Below, in pieces: positions 25,845-34,816 of a stretch of DNA of 64,000 nt. The notes beneath the pieces are model-generated. The model worked only from the letters and a program-made list of their open reading frames with translations, made no database searches and was not told where the DNA came from. The number at the start of each line of letters is the position of its first letter. The first letter of the stretch is position 1. A program made the position numbers and the translations under genes. The DNA is taken from contig NZ_JACVVP010000002.1 of assembly GCF_014534745.1 (NCBI RefSeq), positions 208,283-272,282 on the forward strand, read 5' to 3'. This stretch comes from Flammeovirga sp. EKP202 (GTDB lineage Bacteria; Bacteroidota; Bacteroidia; Cytophagales; Flammeovirgaceae).

Positions 25845-26117
25845 CGAACATAATCACTTCTCTTAGAAATAGAATTATTCTTATATTTCGAGTATTTTTA
25901 TTTACATATTGAAAGTAGAATATCCCCTACTTTTTGAAGGTATTAACACCTGTAATTGTTGAACAATAAGTATTCTATTACATATTTAGAATCTAAACAT
26001 TCTAATATTTGATTTTTTTGGGAAAAAACTGTAATATACAGCTACCATTAGTCTTTATTTTTTAACATATCAAAGACTGTTCATTTGAACTATACATCAT
26101 AATCGCATTTTTTTGTT

Positions 26118-29100
26118 ATGGTTAGAGCAACAAATTCGAATCTTCGTATTCATTTTTTGATAAAACTTGTTACCTCAATTTTACTTCTCATTAGTACTAC
26201 TACTTCAGCTCAAAATATCCTAAGTACACACTACTCTAAGGATAATGGTTTGAAGTCAGAGTACATTAAAAGTATTGCTAAAGATTCCATTGGCTATTTA
26301 TGGATGGGTACTGACAATGGCTTAGTCCGCTATAATGGCTTATCATTTAAAAATTACGGAAGTAGTCAACTTCACAGTAATTATATCAAACAGCTTTTAC
26401 AGAAAAAAGACGGTTCATTGTATGCGATTACTGATAAAGAAGTTGTTCAAATTTTCAGTACTCCAGATGAGGTTTCTTTCAAAGTATTGTTGCAAACCAA
26501 AACGCCAGAAGCAGATACAGGTGACCTGTTTTATGGTAAAATGCTTTATGAAGATAGAAATAATGTACTATGGGCTGCTGACAATTCTCAAATATTTAAA
26601 CAAAATGCTTCAGGTAAGTTTGAATTGACATTTAGTGATTTTGACTTAATCAACGAAGCTCAAAATAGATCTTTTCAACTTGTAGAAAATATTGATGGTG
26701 AATTGTTCGCTTTTCACCATACGGGTGCTGTCTTAAAATATGATGAAGAGGCAAACCAATTTCGTAATATGAATGCAAACCTGTCTCTAACCAACATTCA
26801 ACATGCGATTTGGTATAATGGTTCTTCATTCTTAGTAGCTGATGCCGGTAAGGGTATCTCACTTGTAGAAATTAAAGGAAACCGAGTATCAAGACAACAA
26901 ATCGGACAGAAACTTGATGCTTCTTATATTCAAGAAATTGGGACGGATACTTATATGGTATCTGCTTGGTTAAAAGGTATGTACCGTTTAGAAAGTACTT
27001 ATGAAGGCTTTAAATTACATAGAGATCCGGAATTAGGTGTATACAACGGTAACTCAATGTATTATAATGACTTAGACCTTTGGCTTGCTAGAGACAATGG
27101 TGTTTCATTATTCCAAAAGCTTCCTTTTAATCAGTTTGCTCAAAACATTACAAGTTCATTCATTCAACATATCAGTGGTGATGATAAAAATTTATATTTC
27201 ACAGATGGTGACAACTTCTATACTGGTAGCTTAAACTCAATCAATGAATTCAAGTTACAGCAAAAAATTAAAGTTAAACCTTCTGGTAACTCTTTCTTAA
27301 GAATATTACCTACTAGCAAAGGAGTCTGGACTTCTGATGCGGAAGGACATATTATCTTATGGAAAGGAAATAGAGAAATAAAGAAGTATGACCTATCCCA
27401 TTTAGGGGGAGCCATCTTTGTAATGAAACAAGATCAAAATGGCAACTTATGGATTTGTCAAGATGGTATTGCTGGTGTTATTAAGATTCAACCTAATGGA
27501 AAAACAAAAATCTACAGTGTAGAAGAAGGTGTTTCTAGTAGAGCGATCAGTATTGAGATTACCAATACAAACGAGATTCTTCTTGGTGGTTCTTCTAAAG
27601 AAGGATTAGTATTCCAATACAATGGAGTAGTTGATGCTTTTGATAATTTGACTGAAGAATTAAACTTTAAATTAAGTGGAAACCTTCAAACAAATGATCT
27701 TAGAAAGCTTTCTAATGGTAATGTTATCCTAGGTACTTCTTACGGTACTATGATCTTGAAAGATGGCAAAATCAAACGTTTAAATCTAGGTGATTTCACC
27801 TCTATTTCAAATAATGCATTGGCTATTGACCCTTCTGAACAGCAGTTATGGATTGCTACACCTTCAGGACTTATCCGTTATAATTTCGAACATGACGAAT
27901 ACCTACTATATACTTATAAAGATGGTCTTCCTGACGGTTCTCTAAACCATAGAGGTTTATATATTGATGATTTTGGTAAATTATTTATCTCGACAACCAG
28001 AGGTATTGGTTTCGCACCAAACTTACAGGTATTGAAAGAGACTCCAAAACCATTTATTGAGCAGGTTCATGTTGGTGGTGATAAAATTGATATTAATGAA
28101 AGACCTGATGTAGCTTCCGATTCTTACTTAAGAGTAGATTTCCATATTCCGGTATATCCAACAGAAAACGTAGCCTTACAAAAACGTATTTTGGGATATC
28201 CAGGATTGGACGAATGGACGAGCTTCGAAAAAGATCATGAAGGTTTACTTATTGATAAATTAGAAGCAGGCTCATCTTATACTTTAGAAATTAGAGGTAG
28301 AAAAACAGGTAACTTCTCATGGAGTAGACCTTTAGCTTTTAGATTCTCTGTTTTCACTCCTTTCTACAAGCAGTGGTGGAGTTATGTAATCTATGTTGTG
28401 GGTACAATTACAATTGTCCTCATCTTCGTACAACTTAACATCCTAAGAAGTAGAAGAGAACAAAAAAGACTAGAAGAGCAAGTAAACCTTAGAACAAAAG
28501 AGGTAGAACAACAATCTTCTGAATTAACAGATAAGAACAATGAATTGGAAAAAGCCTTTAACAGATTGAAAAGATCAGAGGCTATTCTTAATCATAACAC
28601 TAAAGAACTTGAAAGAGCGAAGAGAGAGGCTGATAAAGCCGTTTCTAAGCTGAAAGATAAAAATACCGAGCTGGAGGAGACTTCTCGTACGATTCGTGAG
28701 CAGCACCAGGAGATGAAGAGTCACCGAGAGCAAATCCTTAGACAAAACGAACTTGTAAAAGAACAAGCCCTTCTACTTTCTCAACACAATGATAAAGTAA
28801 AAAGCTCCGTAAACTATGCAAGACGAATGCAAACTGCCGTATTTGGTCAGCCTTCTGAAATGGCCGAACAAATGAAAGCTATTGGACAGCATTGGGATGG
28901 CTTTGTGTACTTAAAACCAAGAGATATTGTATCGGGTGACTTTCACTGGTATGGAGAGAAAAATGAAAACCATATCATTGTCGCAGCCGATTGTACGGGT
29001 CACGGTGTTCCGGGTGCCTTCATGTCGTTGATTGGTAATGACCTTCTCAACCAAATTGTATACGAAAGAGGTATTCTTGATCCAGGTAGAATTTTGAAAT

Positions 29101-29654
29101 TGATGAACGATATGATTCGTCAAGCCTTGAATCAAGCAGAAAACGAAAATAGCCGTGACGGTATGGATATCGCTATTTGTGTTGTTTCTCCAAAACGTAA
29201 GACATTGACATTTGCTGGTGCTGGTAGACCGCTTTACTACATTGACAACAACGAGCCAGAAGAACTTAAACGTTTGAAAGGTGGTAAGTTTGGTATTGGT
29301 GGTAAAGCCACAAAGAAAAAGGTGTTTGATTCGTACTCATTACCTTTAGAAGATATCAAAGTAATGTATATCTGTTCTGATGGTTACCAAGATCAGTTTG
29401 GTGGACCTAATGGACGTAAATTGATGCAAAAGCCATTTAAAGATCTTCTTTACTCTATACATGATAAAGAGATGGATCTTCAAAATAAATCATTGGATCA
29501 ATTCATGGAACAGTGGATGCTACATGGCAATCAAAAACAAATTGACGATATGTTGATTATCGGTTTGAGACCACACGTAGTGATTGACGAAGAAAGTGAG
29601 AAAGAAATATTACTTGTCGATGAGCACGAAGCACAAAGACAGTCTATTTTCTAA
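26118..29654 (+). CDS. Two-component-regulator-propeller sensor with SpoIIE/PP2C phosphatase domain
   Basis: An 1178-residue membrane sensor. After a signal peptide (to about residue 31) come about 600 residues of beta-propeller repeats (for example SIGYLWMGTDNGLVRYNG, LWIATPSGLIRYN). A Y_Y_Y-like domain follows, then one membrane helix (WWSYVIYVVGTITIVLIFVQL, about 755-775). A long coiled coil (about 780-900) leads to a SpoIIE/PP2C domain: PRDIVSGDFHWYGE, VAADCTGHGVPGAFMSLIGNDLL and MYICSDGYQDQFGG with the metal-binding Asp residues. It probably dephosphorylates a cytoplasmic anti-anti-sigma-like partner when the periplasmic propeller binds its ligand. No such partner lies nearby. Confidence 0.92.
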   Translation: MVRATNSNLRIHFLIKLVTSILLLISTTTSAQNILSTHYSKDNGLKSEYIKSIAKDSIGYLWMGTDNGLVRYNGLSFKNYGSSQLHSNYIKQLLQKKDGSLYAITDKEVVQIFSTPDEVSFKVLLQTKTPEADTGDLFYGKMLYEDRNNVLWAADNSQIFKQNASGKFELTFSDFDLINEAQNRSFQLVENIDGELFAFHHTGAVLKYDEEANQFRNMNANLSLTNIQHAIWYNGSSFLVADAGKGISLVEIKGNRVSRQQIGQKLDASYIQEIGTDTYMVSAWLKGMYRLESTYEGFKLHRDPELGVYNGNSMYYNDLDLWLARDNGVSLFQKLPFNQFAQNITSSFIQHISGDDKNLYFTDGDNFYTGSLNSINEFKLQQKIKVKPSGNSFLRILPTSKGVWTSDAEGHIILWKGNREIKKYDLSHLGGAIFVMKQDQNGNLWICQDGIAGVIKIQPNGKTKIYSVEEGVSSRAISIEITNTNEILLGGSSKEGLVFQYNGVVDAFDNLTEELNFKLSGNLQTNDLRKLSNGNVILGTSYGTMILKDGKIKRLNLGDFTSISNNALAIDPSEQQLWIATPSGLIRYNFEHDEYLLYTYKDGLPDGSLNHRGLYIDDFGKLFISTTRGIGFAPNLQVLKETPKPFIEQVHVGGDKIDINERPDVASDSYLRVDFHIPVYPTENVALQKRILGYPGLDEWTSFEKDHEGLLIDKLEAGSSYTLEIRGRKTGNFSWSRPLAFRFSVFTPFYKQWWSYVIYVVGTITIVLIFVQLNILRSRREQKRLEEQVNLRTKEVEQQSSELTDKNNELEKAFNRLKRSEAILNHNTKELERAKREADKAVSKLKDKNTELEETSRTIREQHQEMKSHREQILRQNELVKEQALLLSQHNDKVKSSVNYARRMQTAVFGQPSEMAEQMKAIGQHWDGFVYLKPRDIVSGDFHWYGEKNENHIIVAADCTGHGVPGAFMSLIGNDLLNQIVYERGILDPGRILKLMNDMIRQALNQAENENSRDGMDIAICVVSPKRKTLTFAGAGRPLYYIDNNEPEELKRLKGGKFGIGGKATKKKVFDSYSLPLEDIKVMYICSDGYQDQFGGPNGRKLMQKPFKDLLYSIHDKEMDLQNKSLDQFMEQWMLHGNQKQIDDMLIIGLRPHVVIDEESEKEILLVDEHEAQRQSIF

Positions 29655-29674
29655 TATCCAATAATATAAATAGA

Positions 29675-29710
29675 AGAGGGAAGCTTAATTTAGATTGAGC
29701 TTCCCTTTTT
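29675..29710 (+). terminator. Terminator of the propeller/SpoIIE gene
   Basis: AGGGAAGCT pairs with AGCTTCCCT, followed by five T. Confidence 0.8.
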
Positions 29711-29913
29711 CATGATGGGATGAAACAACAAAACAGTATTGATAGTATTAAAAAAGCTATTTTACTTCATGATTTTAGGATAACATTATTCAGCATTAGA
29801 AATTTCTTGATAAAACTACATTAAATATCAAATTATATTTTTTAAGAAATTTTAAGTTATTATTTTTAGAAAGAGAACATAACAATCGAGTACCACATAA
29901 CTAAATTTTATAA

Positions 29914-30357
29914 ATGCCCTACCTCATTATCTTGCTGATGTTATTATTATCAAACAGCTTATTTGCACAATCTCAAAAAGTCAGCACTTCTTATAAAACT
30001 ATTTACCTAATTGAAGATGAAGGGCTATTGGACAAGTGTGACGTAGAAGAAAGAAACATCATCACTTTGACGCATTCTATGGAAGAATGGCAATTCTTTT
30101 TTGAAAAAAATAAACTGATCGCTTTTGAATGTATTCAAAAAGATTTCCTCTTTGAAGAACTTTTTGAGGTAAAACCTAATGTATTTGAAGACAAAAGTGG
30201 GCTTTATAAATTGTATACTCAAATCAAAAAACCGAATGAGATATCCATCACAATAGAATCTCAAAATAACCTTACAGATCTGCATTTTTGCGAAAATAAT
30301 AATGAAGAGGCTACATTTTACTTCAAAAAAATGGTAGTTAATAAAAGTAAATTGTAA
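29914..30357 (+). CDS. Small secreted hypothetical protein
   Basis: 147 residues with an N-terminal signal peptide (LIILLMLLLSNSLFAQS, cleavage near residue 19). The mature part has three Cys and alternates short beta strands with acidic loops (EEWQFFFEKNKLIAFECIQKD). No recognised family. It is followed after 86 bases by a barrel-like protein on the same strand, which may share its transcript. Confidence 0.65.
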   Translation: MPYLIILLMLLLSNSLFAQSQKVSTSYKTIYLIEDEGLLDKCDVEERNIITLTHSMEEWQFFFEKNKLIAFECIQKDFLFEELFEVKPNVFEDKSGLYKLYTQIKKPNEISITIESQNNLTDLHFCENNNEEATFYFKKMVVNKSKL

Positions 30358-30443
30358 ATTACAACAACTTTCAGTTAAACAAACATTATCAATCTAACTA
30401 AAGTGCTGTACGATACATCACTTTTTACATAACTCTCATTATT

Positions 30444-31361
30444 ATGAAATACATTTTTTCTAAAACACTTCTAGCTATTGTTTTTTGTGCTCTTTTCTCT
30501 CTTAGGTCTAATGCACAAGGTTGTGCCGATGCTGGACTATGTAGTATTGGCCCAATGAAAAGTAGCGAATTTTTTAATGAAACACCTACACATGGAGAAC
30601 TCCGTTTTCGTCCCTCTTATGGCCTAGGTGAAAAACAAGTAAGTGTCATTGGGTTACAATTAGAAGGAGACTATAACATCAAGGATGTTGTCTATTTTCA
30701 ATTCCAGTTGCCATATATTATTACCACCGGTGGATTGGGGAATGCAAATGGGTTTGGTGATTTAACCTTGTCACTTTCTGTTCCTGTTTATAAAGGAGAT
30801 GAAGTGACAACCACTATTTTCGGAGGTACTAAAATTCCATTTCAAGATGGCAATGTTCTCTATAATGGAGCTCCGCTACCAATGGCTTATCAACCGAGTT
30901 TAGGTACTTATGATATTCTTGGTGGTGTGGCAGTAAGATATAAACAGTTTTTATTCTCTGCCGGTTATCAGCAGCCTCTAACACAAAATGAAAATGCATT
31001 TTTTGAAACAGGATCTGACCCCGACAACGAATCTTGGAGTACCAACCAATTTGAAAGACAAGCTGATTTAGCAATTAGAGCAGAGTATTCAAAAGAGAAT
31101 CCTGATAAAATTAATTGGAAAGCAGGATTACTTGGAATTGTACATATGGGAAATGACTCTTTCGTAGATACAGATGGCGTTAGAAAAGAAATTGATGGTT
31201 CTAGTGGATTGACATTGAACCTGACAGGTGGTATCTCAAAGGCATTTGGAGATTATACTCTTGGAGCTGACCTTGGTTTTCCTGTAATGGCAAGAACTGC
31301 CCGTCCAGATGGACTTACAAGATCATTTGTAATTGGTTTTTATGGTGGTTGGAAATTTTAG
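30444..31361 (+). CDS. Outer-membrane beta-barrel protein (transporter-like)
   Basis: 305 residues with a signal peptide ending SNAQG (residue 25). The mature chain shows barrel strands of alternating hydrophobic residues (YFQFQLPYIITTG, FGDLTLSLSVPVY, FLFSAGYQQPL, YTLGADLGFPVMA) and ends in a C-terminal Phe (FVIGFYGGWKF), the signature recognised by the BAM machinery. It starts with a Cys-containing CADAGLCSIG segment. This resembles MetA-pathway/phenol-type transporter barrels but not closely enough to assign. It may be co-transcribed with the preceding gene. Confidence 0.8.
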   Translation: MKYIFSKTLLAIVFCALFSLRSNAQGCADAGLCSIGPMKSSEFFNETPTHGELRFRPSYGLGEKQVSVIGLQLEGDYNIKDVVYFQFQLPYIITTGGLGNANGFGDLTLSLSVPVYKGDEVTTTIFGGTKIPFQDGNVLYNGAPLPMAYQPSLGTYDILGGVAVRYKQFLFSAGYQQPLTQNENAFFETGSDPDNESWSTNQFERQADLAIRAEYSKENPDKINWKAGLLGIVHMGNDSFVDTDGVRKEIDGSSGLTLNLTGGISKAFGDYTLGADLGFPVMARTARPDGLTRSFVIGFYGGWKF

Positions 31362-31390
31362 TCTATAACTAGCTCAAAAAATCAAAATAT

Positions 31391-31436
31391 AAAAAGCTTT
31401 CTATACGCTAAAATGCCGTGTAGGAAGCTTTTTTCA
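31391..31436 (+). terminator. Terminator of the barrel gene
   Basis: AAAAGCTTTCTATACG pairs, with one bulge, with CGTGTAGGAAGCTTTT, then T residues. Confidence 0.75.
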
Positions 31437-31580
31437 TTAAGTATTATTTAACTATCTGTTCATAACTTTCTCTTTCATCATTAAGCCTACTTTACCTTTC
31501 GATGAACTCTCCCCAAAAGTACTTTTCACAAAAAGAAGAGTAGTATATTAATAGTGTCAAAGCCCAATTAAATTGAAATT

Positions 31581-31808
31581 ATGAGTTTAGTAAACCAACA
31601 ACAGTACCTATGGGAGGGTGGATTTGAGAAAGCGGAATCGAAAGAAATGAGCTTTCAAATTACACTTTACTATAATGACGAATCAGAAGAAACTTTTTTC
31701 GAGTCTTCCTCAACTGATCTTACTGAAGATGAAAAGTATCATGAAAAATTATTAAACTTAGAAGATGTGATCGATTTCTATATCGAATTAGAAGGAGTAA
31801 TCGCATAA
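31581..31808 (+). CDS. Small acidic hypothetical protein
   Basis: 75 residues, about a quarter of them Glu or Asp. No signal or membrane segment. It is flanked upstream and downstream by hairpin terminators, which argues for a real single-gene transcript. The layout QITLYYNDESEETFF suggests a short beta pair followed by a helix. Unknown function. Confidence 0.6.
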   Translation: MSLVNQQQYLWEGGFEKAESKEMSFQITLYYNDESEETFFESSSTDLTEDEKYHEKLLNLEDVIDFYIELEGVIA

Positions 31809-31897
31809 AAGAAATTATAACATCTAGTCGATGTGAATTTTTAAATCCACCTTGCTAGTATATTATAATCCAAAGACTATTTTACTTTTGAAACAAT

Positions 31898-31934
31898 TAG
31901 CCCTTTCTATATTTTAGAAAGGGCTACTTTTTTA
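31898..31934 (+). terminator. Terminator after the small acidic protein
   Basis: TAGCCCTTTCT pairs perfectly with AGAAAGGGCTA around a 7-nt loop, followed by T-rich sequence. It lies 90 bases downstream of the stop. Confidence 0.75.
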
Positions 31935-31947
31935 TTAGGCAATTAGC

Positions 31948-32264
31948 AAATTGTAAACTAATGTTTCTGTTAACTTATTCTCGACCTTTCTGCAAGAATT
32001 TATAGGATCCACTTTCAAACTTCCTTCTTCTTCATTTTTGTCTTGAAACAAAAACGAAGCAAAAAATTCAAGGCTTTGAAGTCAAAAGCTAAATTTCATT
32101 CCTCTCGCCTAAATGATTTTAAACTCGCTGCGCTCGAACAGCAAAATCATTTTTAACGGCTCAATACATGAAATTCTTAACGCTTTTCCCTTCAAGGCCG
32201 GGGGAGCACTACCAAATGATTACCTGATTACAATCAAAAGACAAGAATTTTATAACAACCTACT
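31948..32264 (+). repeat. TIR-bounded interspersed repeat, left part (copy A)
   Basis: The left end AATTGTAAACTAAT matches the end consensus CATTGTAAACTAA. The last ~90 bases match the repeat core seen at 42811-43032 and 44449-44811: CTTAACG-CTTTTCCCTTCAAGGCCG, then ACCAAATGATTACCTGATTACA, then TCAAAAGACAA and TTTTATAACAACC. An inner hairpin (AAATGATTTT / AAAATCATTT, near 32110-32155, loop containing CTCGCTGCGCTCG) is private to this copy. The match stops at 32264, at the stop codon of the next gene, and resumes at 34594. Confidence 0.7.
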
Positions 32265-32265
32265 C

Positions 32266-34434
32266 TTAATCGGCCAGCGAAATTGTTTCTCCATCCACCT
32301 CTGAAGAGATTACATATTGGTTTGCTTTCCATTTGTACTTACTATAATATGCTTCTGCCAACATCTGCATACCATACAACATATCTTCTTTTGGATAAGC
32401 TACTGAAACCATTTTCATCAGCGTTCTATTCTCTGAACTATGCGAATATTGAAAGAGGACCCATAAGCCCGTTTCATCCATCATTTTCATGGCTTCAGCT
32501 ACACCATGTCTATTCGATAATTTATCTTGGAAATATTGACCCTTTACGGATACCAACTCTCCAGCTTTTACGCCTTTTCTGTACAGTTCTTCTTCACCTA
32601 GAGCATAGATATAAGCTTGCATTAAGACCACATCATTATAGTCTATCCCATTACTTTCGGCGACCATTTGAGAATTCCCTCTAAATGGAATATATTTTTT
32701 CACCCATTGCAAGTGTTCCCAATTTGAAAACACTTCAGGATTTGACTGAGTCAAAGAATCGATCATTTCCATATAATGCAGTACCCTTTTTCTTTCATTT
32801 GATATTGAAAAATATTCCAAAGGTTCTAAAGAATCAGTCAAGACATTAAAGTGATCGTCTGTCAGTGTTTGGTCATTAATTTCTACGGATGAAAGTAATA
32901 CAGTATCCAATTCATATTTGACTAATGCCTTACTTAAGTCTGCATGTAATGCACTTTTTGTATCTGAAATTCTATTTGAAAAATAATCATTGATTTCTTG
33001 GGAATGATAGGCTTTAAAAAACGGGTTTTGAGTCGTTCTATTTACATTTTTGAAATACTCTCCTCTAAAGCCAAAGTGTTGCTGAAAAGTTATGTTCGCA
33101 TACTCATCACTCTGATGTAATGTAAGCCAGTACTTCATGGCTGATTCAGGGAATGGTACGGTCACATAAATATCAACATTAGCATGTTGTTTTTCGACTT
33201 TCGACATTCTATAAGCAAGCGAATTGGCTAACTCAGGAAGTACATTCGCATAGAGATTTTTCAGCAATGAAACAGAATCTAATAGGTTTTGTTTTCTAAG
33301 TACAATAGACTGCGAATTATAAATTGACTCTAAATCTGAATCATCAAACCCAGGTACTTTAACAGGCCTTGGCTCATGAAAAGCCACTGCATCTAAAAAA
33401 ACAGGCATTGTTCCTTGTTTCGCTACAATTTCTTTAATGATAAAAGAATTGATATTCGACACCCTCACACAACCTCCTGAAAGTGCAAAACCCAATTGAT
33501 CTACCCTATTGGAACCATGAATGTAAAGTTGTCTTTTCCCCGAATTACTGTTGTCAATATAACAAACATCTTCGGGCGATTTTTGGAGATATTGAGGTGC
33601 GGATAGATCTATATATTCGGAACCAAAATTTTGTCCAATTAAACCAAATTGATTACTGCATATAAATGCCTTTTCAATCTTGGTGCTTTTTCTAAAAATA
33701 TACATTGCTTCTCCGTCATACGCCTGACGATGAAGTTTATAAAAAATATGCTTTGGGTCTGTTGTGATTGTCTTTGATTGCCAACCTTTCTGATGGTAAT
33801 CTTTATACACTAAAAAGTACCCTAATGGTGTTTGTCCAGAATCATTTTCATAACCTACTCCTTTCCATGCAGAAGAAATGTCAATTTCTACTAGCTCACC
33901 ATTCGCCATATTGATAATATACCCCTTTTGTCCACCTACATTTTTCTTGGATATATTTCCCACAAAAGCATAGCCTGATTGAATTCCCTTGGTATCTCTT
34001 AGGTATAAAAATGCTTTTTGAAGTTTATGATGCACAAATGAAAAGTATTTTGGATCTGTTTTTTTTGACAATACACGCATCCCACATTTGGCATCATTGT
34101 GTAGCATTTCTTTTTGATGTTCTGTCAAATCGGGGTACTGCTCCAATAATTGATTCATGAAGTGTTGCGTCAGTTCTCCCAAACTTTCAGGCATTAATGC
34201 TCTAGCTTCTTCCAACTGTTGAATTGCAGGAATCGTATACACTTCTTCCTTGACGCTAGCAGGTGCACTTCCTCTCGAACTTACATAAACAGCTTTTCCT
34301 GTTAATTCTTTCCAATTGAAATCATTTGAAGAAAAAGTAGTGAAATCACCTGCTTTTTTTGATCGCTGTGTTGCACATGAACAGCACAAAATAAAACATG
34401 TCAGAATAATTAAATTGCCAATATGGGTTCTCAT
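32266..34434 (-). CDS. Lipoprotein with L,D-transpeptidase-like (YkuD-type) domain
   Basis: A 722-residue protein starting with a lipoprotein signal (FILCCSC lipobox). After about 110 residues of helical sequence comes a murein L,D-transpeptidase-like domain: TPLGYFLVYKD, then YIHGSNR near residue 304 and SGGCVRVSN with the catalytic Cys near 321. That matches the HG...S-x-GC-x-R signature. The remaining ~380 residues show no clear domain. L,D-transpeptidases make 3-3 crosslinks or anchor proteins in peptidoglycan; the domain call is firm, the exact reaction inferred. The gene lies between two halves of an interspersed repeat (copies A and D). Confidence 0.8.
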   Translation of the reverse strand: MRTHIGNLIILTCFILCCSCATQRSKKAGDFTTFSSNDFNWKELTGKAVYVSSRGSAPASVKEEVYTIPAIQQLEEARALMPESLGELTQHFMNQLLEQYPDLTEHQKEMLHNDAKCGMRVLSKKTDPKYFSFVHHKLQKAFLYLRDTKGIQSGYAFVGNISKKNVGGQKGYIINMANGELVEIDISSAWKGVGYENDSGQTPLGYFLVYKDYHQKGWQSKTITTDPKHIFYKLHRQAYDGEAMYIFRKSTKIEKAFICSNQFGLIGQNFGSEYIDLSAPQYLQKSPEDVCYIDNSNSGKRQLYIHGSNRVDQLGFALSGGCVRVSNINSFIIKEIVAKQGTMPVFLDAVAFHEPRPVKVPGFDDSDLESIYNSQSIVLRKQNLLDSVSLLKNLYANVLPELANSLAYRMSKVEKQHANVDIYVTVPFPESAMKYWLTLHQSDEYANITFQQHFGFRGEYFKNVNRTTQNPFFKAYHSQEINDYFSNRISDTKSALHADLSKALVKYELDTVLLSSVEINDQTLTDDHFNVLTDSLEPLEYFSISNERKRVLHYMEMIDSLTQSNPEVFSNWEHLQWVKKYIPFRGNSQMVAESNGIDYNDVVLMQAYIYALGEEELYRKGVKAGELVSVKGQYFQDKLSNRHGVAEAMKMMDETGLWVLFQYSHSSENRTLMKMVSVAYPKEDMLYGMQMLAEAYYSKYKWKANQYVISSEVDGETISLAD

Positions 34435-34593
34435 TAGTTAGTGGTTTTGGATACAATATTATTTTAAGCTAAAGAGGAGTTTGCTATCTCTTCTATTAGA
34501 AAGTAGAGTTTAATTCCACTTGCTATTACACAGTATACTAAGTTTTCTTTAACTCATGATCGATCTTTTTCAAAGATTATATATTTACCTCCC
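34435..34593. other. Upstream region of the L,D-transpeptidase-like gene
   Basis: 159 AT-rich bases between the gene start and repeat copy D. No clear -7/-33 box was identified, but the region must carry this gene's promoter. The whole 34435-34816 gap otherwise contains only copy D and a terminator. Confidence 0.4.
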
Positions 34594-34718
34594 AAATTGA
34601 AGTGCTTTAGAGATGTTCCATTGCAATGTCCTCGCGAACCACAATACACAATCATTTATCCTTCATAAAAAGAATTACATCAATTCACGAAAACTATCTA
34701 ATATACAGTATATTAAAA
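34594..34718 (+). repeat. TIR-bounded interspersed repeat, right part (copy D)
   Basis: Begins AAATTGAAGTGCTTTAGAGA and continues CATTGCAATGTCCTCGCG, AACCACAATACACAATCATT and ATCCTTCATAAAAAG, then CAATTCACGAAAACTA. This matches the right half of the complete copies, including the CGTCCTCGCGAACC core. The right end (ATATACAGTA) is too degenerate to recognise as a TIR. Same orientation as copy A. Confidence 0.6.
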
Positions 34719-34752
34719 TCTATTTCTAAAATAGGCATTAAAAAGTTCTATA

Positions 34753-34790
34753 AAAAAGTCCAAGATGAGATAAATGCTACATCTTGGATT
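34753..34790 (-). terminator. Terminator of the symporter-binding-protein fusion gene
   Basis: TCCAAGATG pairs with CATCTTGGA. On the minus strand it ends in CTTTTTTAT, 27 bases past the stop at 34817. Confidence 0.8.
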
Positions 34791-34816
34791 TTAACGTATC
34801 AAGTCAATTAATTATA

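Noticed and set aside
32113..32304. 63-residue plus-strand frame in repeat copy A
   Set aside because: Lies in the repeat core and overlaps the end of the L,D-transpeptidase-like gene; no protein signature.
34626..34811. 61-residue plus-strand reading frame upstream of the symporter fusion
   Set aside because: It overlaps repeat copy D and a terminator hairpin, has no family features and atypical composition; more likely non-coding.
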